Below the pieces are notes generated by a model. That model did not search any database, was not told the DNA's origin, and saw only the letters and a program-made list of their open reading frames with translations. A stretch of 64,000 nucleotides of DNA from Candidatus Poribacteria bacterium (lineage in GTDB: Bacteria > Poribacteria > WGA-4E > PCPOR2b). This document shows, in pieces, positions 11,234 through 20,341 of the stretch. Every line of letters starts with the position of its first letter. Positions within the stretch are counted from its first letter, which is position 1. The stretch spans positions 1 through 64,000 of the forward strand of contig JAJEAL010000091.1 in the NCBI GenBank assembly GCA_022822785.1, written 5' to 3'. Made by a program: the position numbers and the translations under genes.

Positions 11234-11966
11234 CTTTATTTTCAATAATCATCTGTTTCTGAAGGCGGATGAGTTGTTCAATGCCATTGACCGCCAGATC
11301 GAGCAGCTGATCTGATTCCTCCCTAGAGAAAGGGGTGTCTTCCGCTGTGCCTTGAATCTCAACAAATTTCCCCGCGCCGGTCATAACAATGTTCATATCG
11401 ACATCAGCGCTAGAATCTTCTGTGTAACAGAGGTCTAGCATGGGGGTCCCATTGATAATGCCGACACTCGTTGCCGCCACATGATCGATGATTGGGACTG
11501 TTTTTATGAGTTTTCGATCCATCAGCCATTGACAGGCGTCCCAGAGTGCGATGAAGGCGCCGGTGATTGATGCGGTGCGTGTGCCACCGTCCGCTTGGAT
11601 GACATCACAATCGATCCAGATTGTGCGCTCACCGAGTGCTTTGAGATCTACAACCGCTCGCAAAGATCTACCGATGAGCCGTTGAATCTCTTGTGTCCTT
11701 CCACCAGGTGATCCACGGGTTACTTCTCGCCGCATCCTGTCGGAGGTAGAACGGGGCAGCATAGAATATTCAGCGGTGACCCAACCTCGGTTTCGGAGAT
11801 GCTGTTGACGCATGAAACGCGGTTGCGACTCCTCTACCGATGCCGTACAGATGACTTTTGTATCACCAACGGCAATCAGTACAGATCCTTCTGGATGTGT
11901 GATGTAATTCCGAACGATGCGGGTAGGACGCATCTGATTCGGGGTGCGTCCGTCTTCTCGTGCCAT
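11181..11966 (-). CDS. rph: ribonuclease PH
   Basis: 3'-5' phosphorolytic exoribonuclease that trims tRNA 3' ends. The 261-residue protein starts [12 protein letters not shown] and has the characteristic [47 protein letters not shown] and [15 protein letters not shown] motifs. The C-terminal 20 residues are poorly conserved and come from the part that overlaps rdgB. The rph-rdgB order on one transcript is common in bacteria. Confidence 0.97.
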   Translation of the reverse strand: MAREDGRTPNQMRPTRIVRNYITHPEGSVLIAVGDTKVICTASVEESQPRFMRQQHLRNRGWVTAEYSMLPRSTSDRMRREVTRGSPGGRTQEIQRLIGRSLRAVVDLKALGERTIWIDCDVIQADGGTRTASITGAFIALWDACQWLMDRKLIKTVPIIDHVAATSVGIINGTPMLDLCYTEDSSADVDMNIVMTGAGKFVEIQGTAEDTPFSREESDQLLDLAVNGIEQLIRLQKQMIIENKDEISTGDSESRQSPRNR

Positions 11967-12065
11967 CTGAATGCCTCTTTTTCTTAGTTGGTTTTCGGTC
12001 CTCGATTAATCGGAGGTATGCCGATTGTACATTTGCGTTGGGCATAGAACAAACGTTAAATCCTT

Positions 12066-12287
12066 TTAGTTTGAATCACCTGCGGAATCGTCCTTTAAAA
12101 AATCGAGTGCTTTGGTATAACTGCGGCGTTGTAAGTAATGGCGTAGCTGTGATGGGACGGTCGATCCAATCTCCTGCTGGATACGCTCAATCTGTTCTAG
12201 GTCTTCAATTATACTCTCTTTTTCGGCGATATGCTCGAACATTGACTCTAAGGTTGTTTTCAGGGCTGTCGCTTGTTCTGGCGTCAT
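12066..12287 (-). CDS. small hypothetical protein, 73 residues, coiled-coil
   Basis: Not recognised. MTPEQATALKTTLESMFEH begins a helical, charged protein with a short heptad-like region (IIEDLEQIERIQQEI). A TAGGAGAATCTC ribosome site sits directly before the ATG at 12287, and a good promoter lies at 12334-12362, so expression is likely. It lies between rph and alr on the same strand. Confidence 0.6.
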   Translation of the reverse strand: MTPEQATALKTTLESMFEHIAEKESIIEDLEQIERIQQEIGSTVPSQLRHYLQRRSYTKALDFLKDDSAGDSN

Positions 12288-12333
12288 TGAGATTCTCCTA
12301 TTGTATGAGGTGCTAAATGATAAATTGCGTTTC

Positions 12334-12362
12334 AGTTTATCATCCTTCCTCCCTGATGTCAA
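12334..12362 (-). promoter_or_regulatory. sigma-70-type promoter for the 73-residue protein gene
   Basis: On the minus strand TTGACA (12362-12357) and TAAACT (12339-12334) are 17 bp apart. The -35 box lies just past the end of alr, giving a leader of about 40 bases with a clear ribosome site. Confidence 0.55.
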
Positions 12363-12366
12363 ATGC

Positions 12367-13509
12367 TTATGACTCCCGATTGACGTAGATACGAGGAATC
12401 CGTTTCCCAATGCCCGTCAATATCTCGTACGAGATGGTCCCGGCTTGCTCCGCGACCTGATCGACGCTAATCTCCAATCCGTTCTGCTTTCCAATTAGCA
12501 CCGCTTCATCGCCAATGCCTAGGGGCGGCTTGGTGCCGCTTGGCTTTGGCAGTGCACTCCGAAAAACTGTTCCGTCCATGCAAACCGCCCCAATCTGTTG
12601 ACACTTTTGCCCACCGATTAACGCTTTACCACGATTCGATAAGGCGCGTGGATAGCCATCGGCGTAGCCAACGGGCAGCGTGACTAACCAGGTGGGCGTA
12701 TCAACTGTGTAGGTGCGACCGTAGCTGACCCCTTCGCCCTGTATTGACTGACGTAAGCAGATAAGGCGTGCTTTCCAACTCAAGGCGGGACGTAAGCATA
12801 CAGGGCTTGCTTCTCTAACGTGAGGAGATGGATAGACACCGTATAGCGCTAAGCCCACACGGACTGCGTCAAAATGTGCATCGCGAAGCGTTAATGCAGC
12901 TGCGCTGTTGGCAGCGTGAACAATCGGAGGACGCAAGCTGAGTTTGGAAAGGGCGGAAAGCAGAGACTTAAACCGCTCCAACTGAAGATGTAGATGGCTT
13001 TTGTCAGCTTCGTCCGCAGTGGCGAAGTGGGTGAAAACCCCTTCAACCGCTATCCCCTCAAGTGCCGTCAGCCATTTAAGGAAATCCACCGCCTCTGTAT
13101 ACCAAATCCCGCCCCGATTCATACCGGTATCCACATCAAGGTGCACACTAACCGATGCCCCTTTCGCTCGCGCTGCACGAGACAATGCGTTGCAGAACGT
13201 CGATTCATACACAGCGGGTGTCAGTTGGTGGTCAATAATTGTTTCTGCTTGAATCGGCAGCGCGTTGAACAGGACGAGCACCGGTTTTCTAACATTAGCA
13301 CTGCGCAGCTCTATCGCTTCTGTCACCGTGGCGACGGCGTACATCGTTGCTTCTTCGCACAATGCTTCGGCAACTGGAATCGCACCGTGTCCATACGCAT
13401 CTGCTTTAATCACGGCAATTAGCGGTTTTCTTTGGGCATACCCTCTGATTGCCTGTGCATTGGATCGAATTGCGGAGAGGTCGACTTCCACCCATGTTGT
13501 CGTTGTCAT
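12367..13509 (-). CDS. alr: alanine racemase
   Basis: PLP enzyme making D-alanine for peptidoglycan. Residues 30-41 read LIAVIKADAYGH, with the PLP lysine at 35. The second catalytic residue, a Tyr, is in EGVSYGRTY, and the VSVHLDVDTGMNRGG and GLALYGVYPSP motifs are present. At 380 residues the length is normal. The ATG at 13509 is 42 bp from the divergent ABC ATPase gene. Confidence 0.96.
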   Translation of the reverse strand: MTTTTWVEVDLSAIRSNAQAIRGYAQRKPLIAVIKADAYGHGAIPVAEALCEEATMYAVATVTEAIELRSANVRKPVLVLFNALPIQAETIIDHQLTPAVYESTFCNALSRAARAKGASVSVHLDVDTGMNRGGIWYTEAVDFLKWLTALEGIAVEGVFTHFATADEADKSHLHLQLERFKSLLSALSKLSLRPPIVHAANSAAALTLRDAHFDAVRVGLALYGVYPSPHVREASPVCLRPALSWKARLICLRQSIQGEGVSYGRTYTVDTPTWLVTLPVGYADGYPRALSNRGKALIGGQKCQQIGAVCMDGTVFRSALPKPSGTKPPLGIGDEAVLIGKQNGLEISVDQVAEQAGTISYEILTGIGKRIPRIYVNRES

Positions 13510-13535
13510 TTTTGGTTTTTATTTTTATTTACGTA

Positions 13536-13544
13536 TGCTAAAAT
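13536..13544 (+). promoter_or_regulatory. extended -10 promoter giving a probable leaderless mRNA
   Basis: TGCTAAAAT matches the extended -10 consensus TGnTATAAT with one mismatch. The expected transcript start, 6-8 bases downstream, falls at or next to the ATG at 13552. No ribosome site is present, so the message may be leaderless. Confidence 0.4.
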
Positions 13545-13551
13545 ACACAAA

Positions 13552-14688
13552 ATGGCAGAAATCAGACTTGAACATATCACGAAACGTTTTGGGGCTGTCG
13601 TTGCTGTAGACGATGTGAACCTCGAAGTCCATGACCAAGAGTTTGTTGTTTTTCTGGGTCCGTCGGGTTGTGGAAAAACGACTACGCTCCGAGCTATCGC
13701 CGGGTTGGAACAGCCCGATGAGGGAGACATCTTTATTGATGGACAGTGTGTCAATATGTTATCTCCTGCGGATCGGGACATTGCGTTTGTATTTCAATTT
13801 TACGCGCTCTATCCCCACTTAACCGTTTATGATAACATCGCCTTCCCCCTGAAGGCGGTGAAAGCGTCGAGCTCCGATATTCAGGAACGGGTTAAGGAGG
13901 TCGCCGCCATCTTGCAAATTCAGGCGATGCTCGATCGGAAACCTAGCCATCTGAGCGGCGGCGAGATGCAGCGTGTCGCTTTGGGACGGGCGATGGTGCG
14001 TAGGCCGAAGGCGTTCTTAATGGATGAGCCGATGTCGAACCTAGATGCAAAGTTGCGGGTAGACATGCGGACAGAGCTAAAACGCCTGCAGCACAGGTTG
14101 GGGGCAACCACCATTTTCGTTACCCACGACCAAGTCGAAGCGATGTCGATGGCGGATCGGATTGTCATCATGCACCAGGGAAGTTTGCAGCAGATTGGGA
14201 CGCCGCAAGAGGTATACAACCAGCCACAGACCGTTTTCGTCGCTCAATTCATGGGAAGTCCCTCGATGAACCTAATCGATGGCAAGATTCAGTCACAGGC
14301 CGATGTGAACCCCACTTCTATTGACGCAGGAGACCTTGCCTTGCATCTGACACATACGGAGGTCTCGGTGAAATTATCGGCAGAACAGATTTCGCGCCTC
14401 GGTCGGTCAGATGAAATCATCTTTGGTGTCAGACCGGAGCACATTGTTGTCTCAAAGGAACCGATGGAACACGGTTTCCAGGCATCGGTGCACCTTGTAG
14501 AAGCGTTGGGATCGGTCAATATTATTGACATCTTTCTCGGCGAAGCGCCTGAAACTGGGGATCTGGTCCTCCTCAGAGCTCGCACACACCCATCATTCAG
14601 GCCTGAAATCGGACAACCGGTTTGGTTTGACCTCGACCCCAAACAGGTTCATCTGTTCGATCGCCATACTGAACAAGTTATTTCTTGA
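13552..14688 (+). CDS. CUT1-type sugar ABC transporter ATPase (MalK/UgpC-like)
   Basis: Energy-coupling subunit of a carbohydrate or related importer at the inner membrane. The 378 residues contain Walker A GPSGCGKTT, signature LSGGEMQRVALGRA, Walker B FLMDEPMSNLD and the switch His in FVTHDQ. The C-terminal part carries the TOBE-like FGVRPEHI segment typical of MalK relatives. No permease or binding-protein gene is next to it, so it may serve several transporters. The start is chosen at MAEIRLEHITKRFG; earlier in-frame starts lie in alr. Confidence 0.92.
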   Translation: MAEIRLEHITKRFGAVVAVDDVNLEVHDQEFVVFLGPSGCGKTTTLRAIAGLEQPDEGDIFIDGQCVNMLSPADRDIAFVFQFYALYPHLTVYDNIAFPLKAVKASSSDIQERVKEVAAILQIQAMLDRKPSHLSGGEMQRVALGRAMVRRPKAFLMDEPMSNLDAKLRVDMRTELKRLQHRLGATTIFVTHDQVEAMSMADRIVIMHQGSLQQIGTPQEVYNQPQTVFVAQFMGSPSMNLIDGKIQSQADVNPTSIDAGDLALHLTHTEVSVKLSAEQISRLGRSDEIIFGVRPEHIVVSKEPMEHGFQASVHLVEALGSVNIIDIFLGEAPETGDLVLLRARTHPSFRPEIGQPVWFDLDPKQVHLFDRHTEQVIS

Positions 14689-14691
14689 AGA

Positions 14692-15603
14692 TTGCCTGAT
14701 TTATCAAAGTTCTTAAAGCCACTCACGTTAAAAGATAAACCCCTTTTCGATCGGTACGCGCGACAGATGTCAACGGAACTATCGCGTTACGCCTTTGCCC
14801 CTCACTATGTATGGCGAGGTTTTTTCGATTTTTACTGGACAATAATCGATGACCAGTTCTGTCTGTTCGCCAATCAGGCTGGTGATTACTTCATGCCGAT
14901 CCTCCCGATGGGGACATCCCCAAACGAAGAAGTAATCCGTCAAGTGTATGGGTTCCTCCTTGCAACCAATCGTGCGAAGCAGATTGCACGGATTGAAAAC
15001 GTTCCGGCACATCTAATCTCTATTTTTCGGAGGATGGGGTTCCACGCTGTTCAGAAAGAAACGGAATACCTATACGAAAAGGTTGACCTCATCCAGCTCA
15101 AGGGGGATCGTTACAGAAGTAAGCGCGCGGCTTACAACATGTTGATCCGTAATCATCCTACTGTGCAGTTATCCCCGTACTACCCCGTTCATCTCTCAGA
15201 GTGCCTCGCACTTTATGAGACGTGGCGACAGGAACGGGAGGCACGGTACCACGATGGTATTTATCGAGCAATGTTGGAGGATTCGCAGCACGCTCATCGC
15301 GCGGGCCTCATGAACTACAGGGAATTGGGTTTGATCGGCAGAGTCGTTTTCGTTGATGGCGTCCTGAAAGGATACACCTTCGGATACCCGCTCAACAACG
15401 AGATTTTCTGCGTCCTTTTTGAGGTGGCCGATCTCACGGTGAAAGGGTTAGCCCAGTTTCTTTTTCGAGAGTTTTGCCGAGAGCGGGTAGGCTATCGGTG
15501 GATCAATACAATGGACGACTCCGGCTTAGAAAACCTCAAGCGTGTGAAACTATCATATCGTCCTACCCAGCAGCTCTCATCCTACAACCTATTTCTCCCG
15601 TAA
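14692..15603 (+). CDS. DUF2156-like protein (LPG-synthase C-terminal type)
   Basis: The 303 residues resemble the soluble GNAT-fold DUF2156 domain of phosphatidylglycerol lysyltransferases: LTLKDKPLFDRYARQM near the start, RSKRAAYNMLIRNHP in the middle, and INTMDDSGLENLKRVKLSYRP at the end. The membrane flippase part is absent, so this is a stand-alone domain whose substrate is unknown. The start is a TTG at 14692, 3 bases after the ABC ATPase stop; an ATG at 14767 would drop the N-terminal conserved region. It is probably cotranscribed with the genes on both sides. Confidence 0.75.
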   Translation: MPDLSKFLKPLTLKDKPLFDRYARQMSTELSRYAFAPHYVWRGFFDFYWTIIDDQFCLFANQAGDYFMPILPMGTSPNEEVIRQVYGFLLATNRAKQIARIENVPAHLISIFRRMGFHAVQKETEYLYEKVDLIQLKGDRYRSKRAAYNMLIRNHPTVQLSPYYPVHLSECLALYETWRQEREARYHDGIYRAMLEDSQHAHRAGLMNYRELGLIGRVVFVDGVLKGYTFGYPLNNEIFCVLFEVADLTVKGLAQFLFREFCRERVGYRWINTMDDSGLENLKRVKLSYRPTQQLSSYNLFLP

Positions 15604-15624
15604 CCGATTGCTAATTCAGATGGT

Positions 15625-16383
15625 ATGAAATCCGCGTTAATTTTTCTCAATGGTTATTACGACCTCGGCTACCCCCAATTCTATCGGGATGCGCTGACGT
15701 GGGCAGTGCAGCACGGTTACCCACTGATCTGTGCCGATGGAGGTCTCCGCCTATTCACGGAACTTAACCGGATTAGCCACCTCCAAATTTTCCCGACTGT
15801 GCTAGTCGGCGATCTGGATTCCCTTGAGGAGATGCCGGGGGATACGATTGAACAGCTAGAGCGAGCTGGTACGCACATCGTCCGTGAGTGGATTGGGCAT
15901 GTGGACAAGGATGACACCGACGGACAGTTGGCGGTCACTTATGCCGTTGAGAAATATCGCTGTCAGCGAGTGTTACTCTACGGTGGCCTTCCTCGCCCTA
16001 ACGGGTACGAAACGGATCACTTTCTCGGCAATCTGCGGTTGATGCGCCTCGGATTCCAACTGTCTCAGGGGAGCCTCCACGGGGACAGGGGCAACTGGAA
16101 GGCGGAGATGCGTGACCGGCTTCAAACCATCCACTTCGTTGTTTCAGAGGTAACTTTAGAGCGCCAAAACGATGGTATACAACGGGTATCGCTTATTGCT
16201 GACGATCCCAATGTTACTGTCGAAAGCAGTAGAAACCTTCGATGGCGTTTGGACGGGCTACATATAGATCCGGTCAGAACCAATGCCTTACGCAACGAAT
16301 TTGTGCCGGGCCCTGACGTTGCAACCATCCGCCTCGCGGAGGAGTCGGATCCGGTCTATGTCATCCATAATTGGTACGAATAG
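15625..16383 (+). CDS. thiamine pyrophosphokinase-like protein
   Basis: Transfers pyrophosphate from ATP to thiamine. The first 160 residues show the family signature: PLICADGGLRLF, VLVGDLDSL, HVDKDDTDGQLAV and LYGGLPRPNGYETDHFLGNL (given as its parts LYGGLPRPNG and DHFLGNL). The C-terminal third matches the beta-rich thiamine-binding domain in position, though with few identifiable residues. At 252 residues it is slightly longer than usual (about 210-220). It lies 21 bp after the DUF2156-like gene. Confidence 0.85.
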   Translation: MKSALIFLNGYYDLGYPQFYRDALTWAVQHGYPLICADGGLRLFTELNRISHLQIFPTVLVGDLDSLEEMPGDTIEQLERAGTHIVREWIGHVDKDDTDGQLAVTYAVEKYRCQRVLLYGGLPRPNGYETDHFLGNLRLMRLGFQLSQGSLHGDRGNWKAEMRDRLQTIHFVVSEVTLERQNDGIQRVSLIADDPNVTVESSRNLRWRLDGLHIDPVRTNALRNEFVPGPDVATIRLAEESDPVYVIHNWYE

Positions 16384-16395
16384 CTATCCGTATCC

Positions 16396-17433
16396 TTATT
16401 GTCCCGTTGACCGAATTTCGACGTTATCAAGTCCCTCCGCCAACGGCAGGGGCACCTGTGTCCCCGTCTTATGCGAGATGTGCATGGCGGTGATGACCTC
16501 CAACGCTTTTAGCCCATCGCGTCCGGTGGAAACGCTTTCTCGATTCTCTAAGAGACAGTCAACTGCTTCCCGCGCTGCGCTGTAGAAATAGTCGTCGAGG
16601 ATAAGGTCTTCAGGCATGTCGGGGAGAGGTTGAAAGTCGTAGCGTGCGCCGTACCCTTCGCTCGCCTCAACAAGGGGACCGTACTCCCAGATGCCACGCC
16701 GCTCGCAGAAATGAATCTGTCCCGCCGTACCTCCGATGATAACATCGCTGAGAGATTCTCTCCGTATTGGGATGCAGTTGATGAAGATAACCACGCCATC
16801 CTCGCAGACAACCATCCCACCACCGCCCGGATCGGCAACGGGTTCATCGCTGAGAAACCCCGATACTAACTTGGGTTGTGCCGATGTGAAGTAGAAAGCG
16901 TAGTCCACCGTGTGTGTGCCGTTGTGGAGTAGAGGGCGGGCACCGGAGTAAGTAATGGTTCGTACCTCCCCTACTGCTCCCTCATCAACCATCTTTTTCA
17001 GCCTGCGGTAATGGGGCAGGAAGCGGCGCGTGTGATCTACAGCCAATCGACAGCCGTTTGCTTCGCAGGCTTCGACCATTTTCCGTCCCCATTCGACGCT
17101 GATAGCGAGCGGCTTTTCCACCATAATCACCTTGATTCCTGCCTCCGCAGCTTCGATGACCGGCTCATGATGATGGAAGTTATGGGTGGTCACACTTACG
17201 ATGTCCAACCCCGCTTGTTCGTACATCTCCTGCGCGGTGCTGTAACGCTGTTCTGATGCGATTTCCCATTCGTCGCCGAACTGTTGCAGCCGTTCGTTGT
17301 TGATATCAGCGACCGCTGCCAGCTCAACTTCTTCACACCGTCGATAGCCACCCGCATGAGAGTTTTCTCTTCCACCAAGTCCCCCGACACCACCGGCACC
17401 GACGATGCCAACCCTAATTTTCGATTTTGACAT
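16396..17433 (-). CDS. Gfo/Idh/MocA-family oxidoreductase 1
   Basis: NAD(P)-dependent oxidoreductase of unknown substrate, probably a sugar or cyclitol. The 345 residues start IRVGIVGAGGVGGLGG (Rossmann), carry the catalytic EKP at 106-108 and a His in NGTHTVDYAF that fits the second catalytic position. A GGAGGAAGGTCGC ribosome site fixes the ATG at 17433; the upstream extension overlaps the next gene. It follows the two-domain GNAT gene by 29 bp. Confidence 0.88.
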   Translation of the reverse strand: MSKSKIRVGIVGAGGVGGLGGRENSHAGGYRRCEEVELAAVADINNERLQQFGDEWEIASEQRYSTAQEMYEQAGLDIVSVTTHNFHHHEPVIEAAEAGIKVIMVEKPLAISVEWGRKMVEACEANGCRLAVDHTRRFLPHYRRLKKMVDEGAVGEVRTITYSGARPLLHNGTHTVDYAFYFTSAQPKLVSGFLSDEPVADPGGGGMVVCEDGVVIFINCIPIRRESLSDVIIGGTAGQIHFCERRGIWEYGPLVEASEGYGARYDFQPLPDMPEDLILDDYFYSAAREAVDCLLENRESVSTGRDGLKALEVITAMHISHKTGTQVPLPLAEGLDNVEIRSTGQ

Positions 17434-17462
17434 TGCGACCTTCCTCCTTCGTTGGGATGCAG

Positions 17463-18542
17463 CTAAGTTTTCGGCCTCCAAGTATGTGCAGCGGCAACTC
17501 GCTCTGCCTGCCACGGTTTTCTATTGCCGTAATAATCTTCTTCTTTTCTTAATGGAGTTGTGTCTCGCATCCATAAGGTGTAGACAAGCATATCCAGCCG
17601 GTTTTCTCCGTCGTATAATTGATTTCGCAAACGTGCTTCTTCGGTAAATCCCACCGTTTTTGCCATCTCTTTTTGGTCGCCGTCACAGTCAGCAATGTAG
17701 ATCTGTAACCCCTGAATCGAGAGCGCTTTTGCTTTTTCTGCGGCAGCGGCCAAAAGTTCAGCTGCTTGGTCAAAATAGCTCGGACAGACACGAAAGCTGA
17801 GTGTGGCGATATGTTGTTCATGAAAAGTGTCAAACCGTTTCAATACCGCTGTCCCAACAATCCGTTGTTCTCGGTTTTCCAATACCACAAATGCGCCGTT
17901 TTGGTCTTCGATCTGTCGCATCAATCTCACGTAGTGGCTTTCAAAACGGGTCTCGCGGAAGGTCTGGGTGAAATAGTCTTTGATGAGCCAGCGTGGTTCG
18001 CGGTGGTTGTAGAGCACGGAAGCACGCGGCAGATCTCCCCATGTGGCCTCCCGGCTGTGCGCCGGTCCGCTGTACGCCAGATAGGTCTGATCGAAGTCAC
18101 TGGCCTCCGGTGCGAGATACCGCATCCCATCTCCCACATGATACCAGAATCCGTGCTTTTCGTACAGACTACCGGCGATGGGATTAGTGGTACAGAGATA
18201 AAGCGCTATCCCGTCATCGGCACGAAAGCTGCGGATCAGGCAATCCATAAGCGCCGAAGCGATGCCTTTGCTGCGATGTTCCTCCGCTGTTTGCACAAAC
18301 TCTACAACACCCACATCGCGCGTGTCCGTTGGTGTGTAATAACTCATACTGCCGACAACTTCCCCGTCAATTTCACCCACAAAGTAGGGCGTGAAGAGCC
18401 ATTCTGTCAATTTACCGTTGAGTAGGTCATCGCGCACATCGCCCCAACAGCCAACTTTGTCGGCGTAGTCATGGAGCGGTGGGTGTAGCGTCTTGATGAC
18501 AAGCTGCTCGCTTGTCTTTAATTGTACCGTCTCTGTCCTCAT
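17463..18542 (-). CDS. two-domain GNAT acetyltransferase
   Basis: The 359-residue protein has an N-terminal GNAT domain (about residues 10-150) with the acetyl-CoA loop EEHRSKGIASALMD, and a second, more divergent domain (about 160-310) that lacks a clear Q/RxxGxG/A loop. A GAGGAACGTGCT ribosome site and a good promoter at 18582-18611 support the ATG at 18542. The substrate is unknown. Confidence 0.8.
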   Translation of the reverse strand: MRTETVQLKTSEQLVIKTLHPPLHDYADKVGCWGDVRDDLLNGKLTEWLFTPYFVGEIDGEVVGSMSYYTPTDTRDVGVVEFVQTAEEHRSKGIASALMDCLIRSFRADDGIALYLCTTNPIAGSLYEKHGFWYHVGDGMRYLAPEASDFDQTYLAYSGPAHSREATWGDLPRASVLYNHREPRWLIKDYFTQTFRETRFESHYVRLMRQIEDQNGAFVVLENREQRIVGTAVLKRFDTFHEQHIATLSFRVCPSYFDQAAELLAAAAEKAKALSIQGLQIYIADCDGDQKEMAKTVGFTEEARLRNQLYDGENRLDMLVYTLWMRDTTPLRKEEDYYGNRKPWQAERVAAAHTWRPKT

Positions 18543-18581
18543 AGCACGTTCCTCGATCCTATTGTTTATCAATGCGTCAGC

Positions 18582-18611
18582 ATTGTAGCACGTTACTGTC
18601 TCTGTGGTCAA
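18582..18611 (-). promoter_or_regulatory. sigma-70-type promoter for the two-domain GNAT gene
   Basis: Minus-strand TTGACC (18611-18606) and TACAAT (18587-18582) with an 18-bp spacer, about 35 bp upstream of the ribosome site. It is back to back with the plus-strand promoter at 18656-18684. Confidence 0.6.
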
Positions 18612-18655
18612 TCCCGTTTCTCTTCCGTTGAATCCGCATCTGCATAGGGGGTAGA

Positions 18656-18684
18656 TTGACATACGCCCTGCTCTGTGGTATAAA
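18656..18684 (+). promoter_or_regulatory. strong sigma-70-type promoter for the small GNAT gene
   Basis: TTGACA (18656-18661) and TATAAA (18679-18684) with an exact 17-bp spacer, followed by a GAGGAGGAATATAA ribosome site and the ATG at 18713. Confidence 0.75.
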
Positions 18685-18712
18685 ATCCAAAACCAATTGA
18701 GGAGGAATATAA

Positions 18713-19159
18713 ATGTCTGACGAAACAGTGATACGCTTTGCGCGACGTGATGACTTGGACTTTGCGTATCAGGATGGATACATTCGTGGTGAAGTGTTAA
18801 GGCGAAAAATTGAGGCACAAACTTTGAATCCCGATCGTATTGAGGATATTGTGATTGCTGAGTGGAATGGAGAACGGGTGGGGTATGTGCGGCTTGAGTA
18901 TTTGTGGTCTATCGTGCCTTATATCTCACTGATTCAAGTATTACCGGAATATCGCCGTCAAGGGGTTGGTAAAGCGTTACTCCGGTTCATCGAAACCTTT
19001 CTGCGAGATGCTGGTCATGAGGTGCTGTACAGTTCATCGCAGGCTGACGAGCCTGAACCGCAAGCGTGGCATCGGTATGTGGGGTTTGAAGAGTGTGGGG
19101 TGATTGCTGGCATTAATGAGGGGGTCGGTGAGGTATTTTTCCGCAAAAGCCTTCCCTAG
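18713..19159 (+). CDS. GNAT-family N-acetyltransferase
   Basis: A 148-residue single-domain acetyltransferase. The acetyl-CoA binding loop is VLPEYRRQGVGKALLRF and the C-terminal RYVGFEECG matches the typical GF motif. It has its own strong promoter and ribosome site. It is divergent from the two-domain GNAT gene, but the two share no clear extended similarity. Substrate unknown. Confidence 0.88.
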   Translation: MSDETVIRFARRDDLDFAYQDGYIRGEVLRRKIEAQTLNPDRIEDIVIAEWNGERVGYVRLEYLWSIVPYISLIQVLPEYRRQGVGKALLRFIETFLRDAGHEVLYSSSQADEPEPQAWHRYVGFEECGVIAGINEGVGEVFFRKSLP

Positions 19160-19196
19160 ATTAAAGCATGTTTTTGCTAGCCTTGTGAATCTTTAG

Positions 19197-19225
19197 TTTA
19201 CAGGGCTGCGAAAATTTGATATAAT
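19197..19225 (+). promoter_or_regulatory. sigma-70-type promoter for the first PhyH gene
   Basis: TTTACA (19197-19202) and TATAAT (19220-19225) with a 17-bp spacer, 64 bp ahead of the ATG at 19289. Confidence 0.65.
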
Positions 19226-19288
19226 GTGCCATCATGAAAATTGACCGAACTTAGGGTCCGCGAAATTAAAATAGGTAAGGAGGTATAT

Positions 19289-20137
19289 ATGGACACTGCA
19301 TGTTTGGATTATTGTCTGACGCATGAGGAACGGCTGCAATTTGAAAAGAACGGCTTCTTCATCGTTGAAGATGCGTTGCCGCCGAAAATGGTCGATGACC
19401 TCAACGCCGTGCTAGACCGGCTTGAGGCGAAATATCGACCCGAGCAAAATTTGAGTCCCCATGAACGTTGTAACATATTTGATTTCATTGGGAAGGATGA
19501 CCTCTTCCTAGAGTTACTGGACTGGTACAAGACATTCCCGAAGGTGTGGGGTATCTTGGGCTGGCATATCCAGCTCTACCACTCGCACTTGGGAATCACG
19601 CCGCCATTACCGCCCGAGGAAAGGTCGGAGGAGATTCGTTTGGGCTGGCATCAGGACAGTGGCCGTTTGAACATGGATTTGGAGAGCAACCCCCGTCCGC
19701 GAATCTCTCTCAAAATCGGCTATTTTCTGACTGACACAACGGAGGAGGGGAGCGGAAACTTCTATGTCATTCCCGGCAGCCACCTGTGGAACAAGCTAGA
19801 ATTGACTGAGGAAGAGGGCGCAAACCCTGAAGGGACAATAGCAGTAAAGGTGCCCCCCGGCACGGCGGTATTTTTCGATCGACGGATTTGGCATTCGGCG
19901 AGCCCCAATCATTCAAATATTACCCGAAAGGTGCTGTTCTACGGGTATAGCTATCGCTGGCTGCGACCGAGAGACAATATGACCGTTGACCATTATATGG
20001 AGCGTAGCGACCCGATCCGACAACAGTTGTTGGGCGCTAGCACGGGTGGATTGGGCTATACCTCCCCGAAAGATGAGGATGTGCCCCTCCGCGACTGGAT
20101 TAAGGAACACCTCGGAGAAGACGCGGTTATCCCCTAA
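19289..20137 (+). CDS. phytanoyl-CoA dioxygenase (PhyH) family protein 1
   Basis: Probable Fe(II)/2-oxoglutarate-dependent oxygenase. The 282 residues contain the facial triad: His121 and Asp123 in LGWHQDSG and His202 in RRIWHSASPN, with the 2-oxoglutarate-binding Arg likely in NITRK (213). IPGSHLWNK is also typical. The TAAGGAGGT ribosome site fixes the ATG at 19289; a longer frame from 19241 begins only about 16 bases after the predicted transcript start and has no ribosome site. A perfect stem-loop follows the stop. The substrate is unknown. Confidence 0.9.
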   Translation: MDTACLDYCLTHEERLQFEKNGFFIVEDALPPKMVDDLNAVLDRLEAKYRPEQNLSPHERCNIFDFIGKDDLFLELLDWYKTFPKVWGILGWHIQLYHSHLGITPPLPPEERSEEIRLGWHQDSGRLNMDLESNPRPRISLKIGYFLTDTTEEGSGNFYVIPGSHLWNKLELTEEEGANPEGTIAVKVPPGTAVFFDRRIWHSASPNHSNITRKVLFYGYSYRWLRPRDNMTVDHYMERSDPIRQQLLGASTGGLGYTSPKDEDVPLRDWIKEHLGEDAVIP

Positions 20138-20148
20138 TCCAAAGAAGC

Positions 20149-20181
20149 AGAAACCGAGTTTTTGTCAAAAACTCGGTTTCT
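20149..20181. repeat. perfect stem-loop AGAAACCGAGTTTTT, possible terminator
   Basis: Two 15-base arms separated by a 3-base loop form a perfect hairpin just after the PhyH stop. Its arm sequence is shared with the hairpin inside the MITE-like element at 37976-38064 (14 identical bases). The T-rich sequence after the stem is short, so it may end transcription or may simply be a dispersed repeat. Confidence 0.6.
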
Positions 20182-20225
20182 ATATCTTTCTGTCTACACT
20201 CTTTTGAAGTTAACGGAGGTATTTT

Positions 20226-20246
20226 GGGCAGGCACAAGACCTGCCC
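20226..20246. repeat. short palindromic repeat, GGGCAGG stem-loop
   Basis: GGGCAGG and CCTGCCC flank a 7-base loop in the gap between the PhyH gene and the convergent DapA-like gene. The rest of this 204-bp gap shows no gene. The form resembles dispersed stem-loops common in Poribacteria-like genomes (recollection, not checked). Confidence 0.45.
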
Positions 20247-20341
20247 CTACATTGACTCAATTCTTGTGGGGAATAACGATCCTCCAATCTATGACCGAGA
20301 GTTGTTGCCTACAACTTTTCCAGCTGCATCACGCGCTGCGG

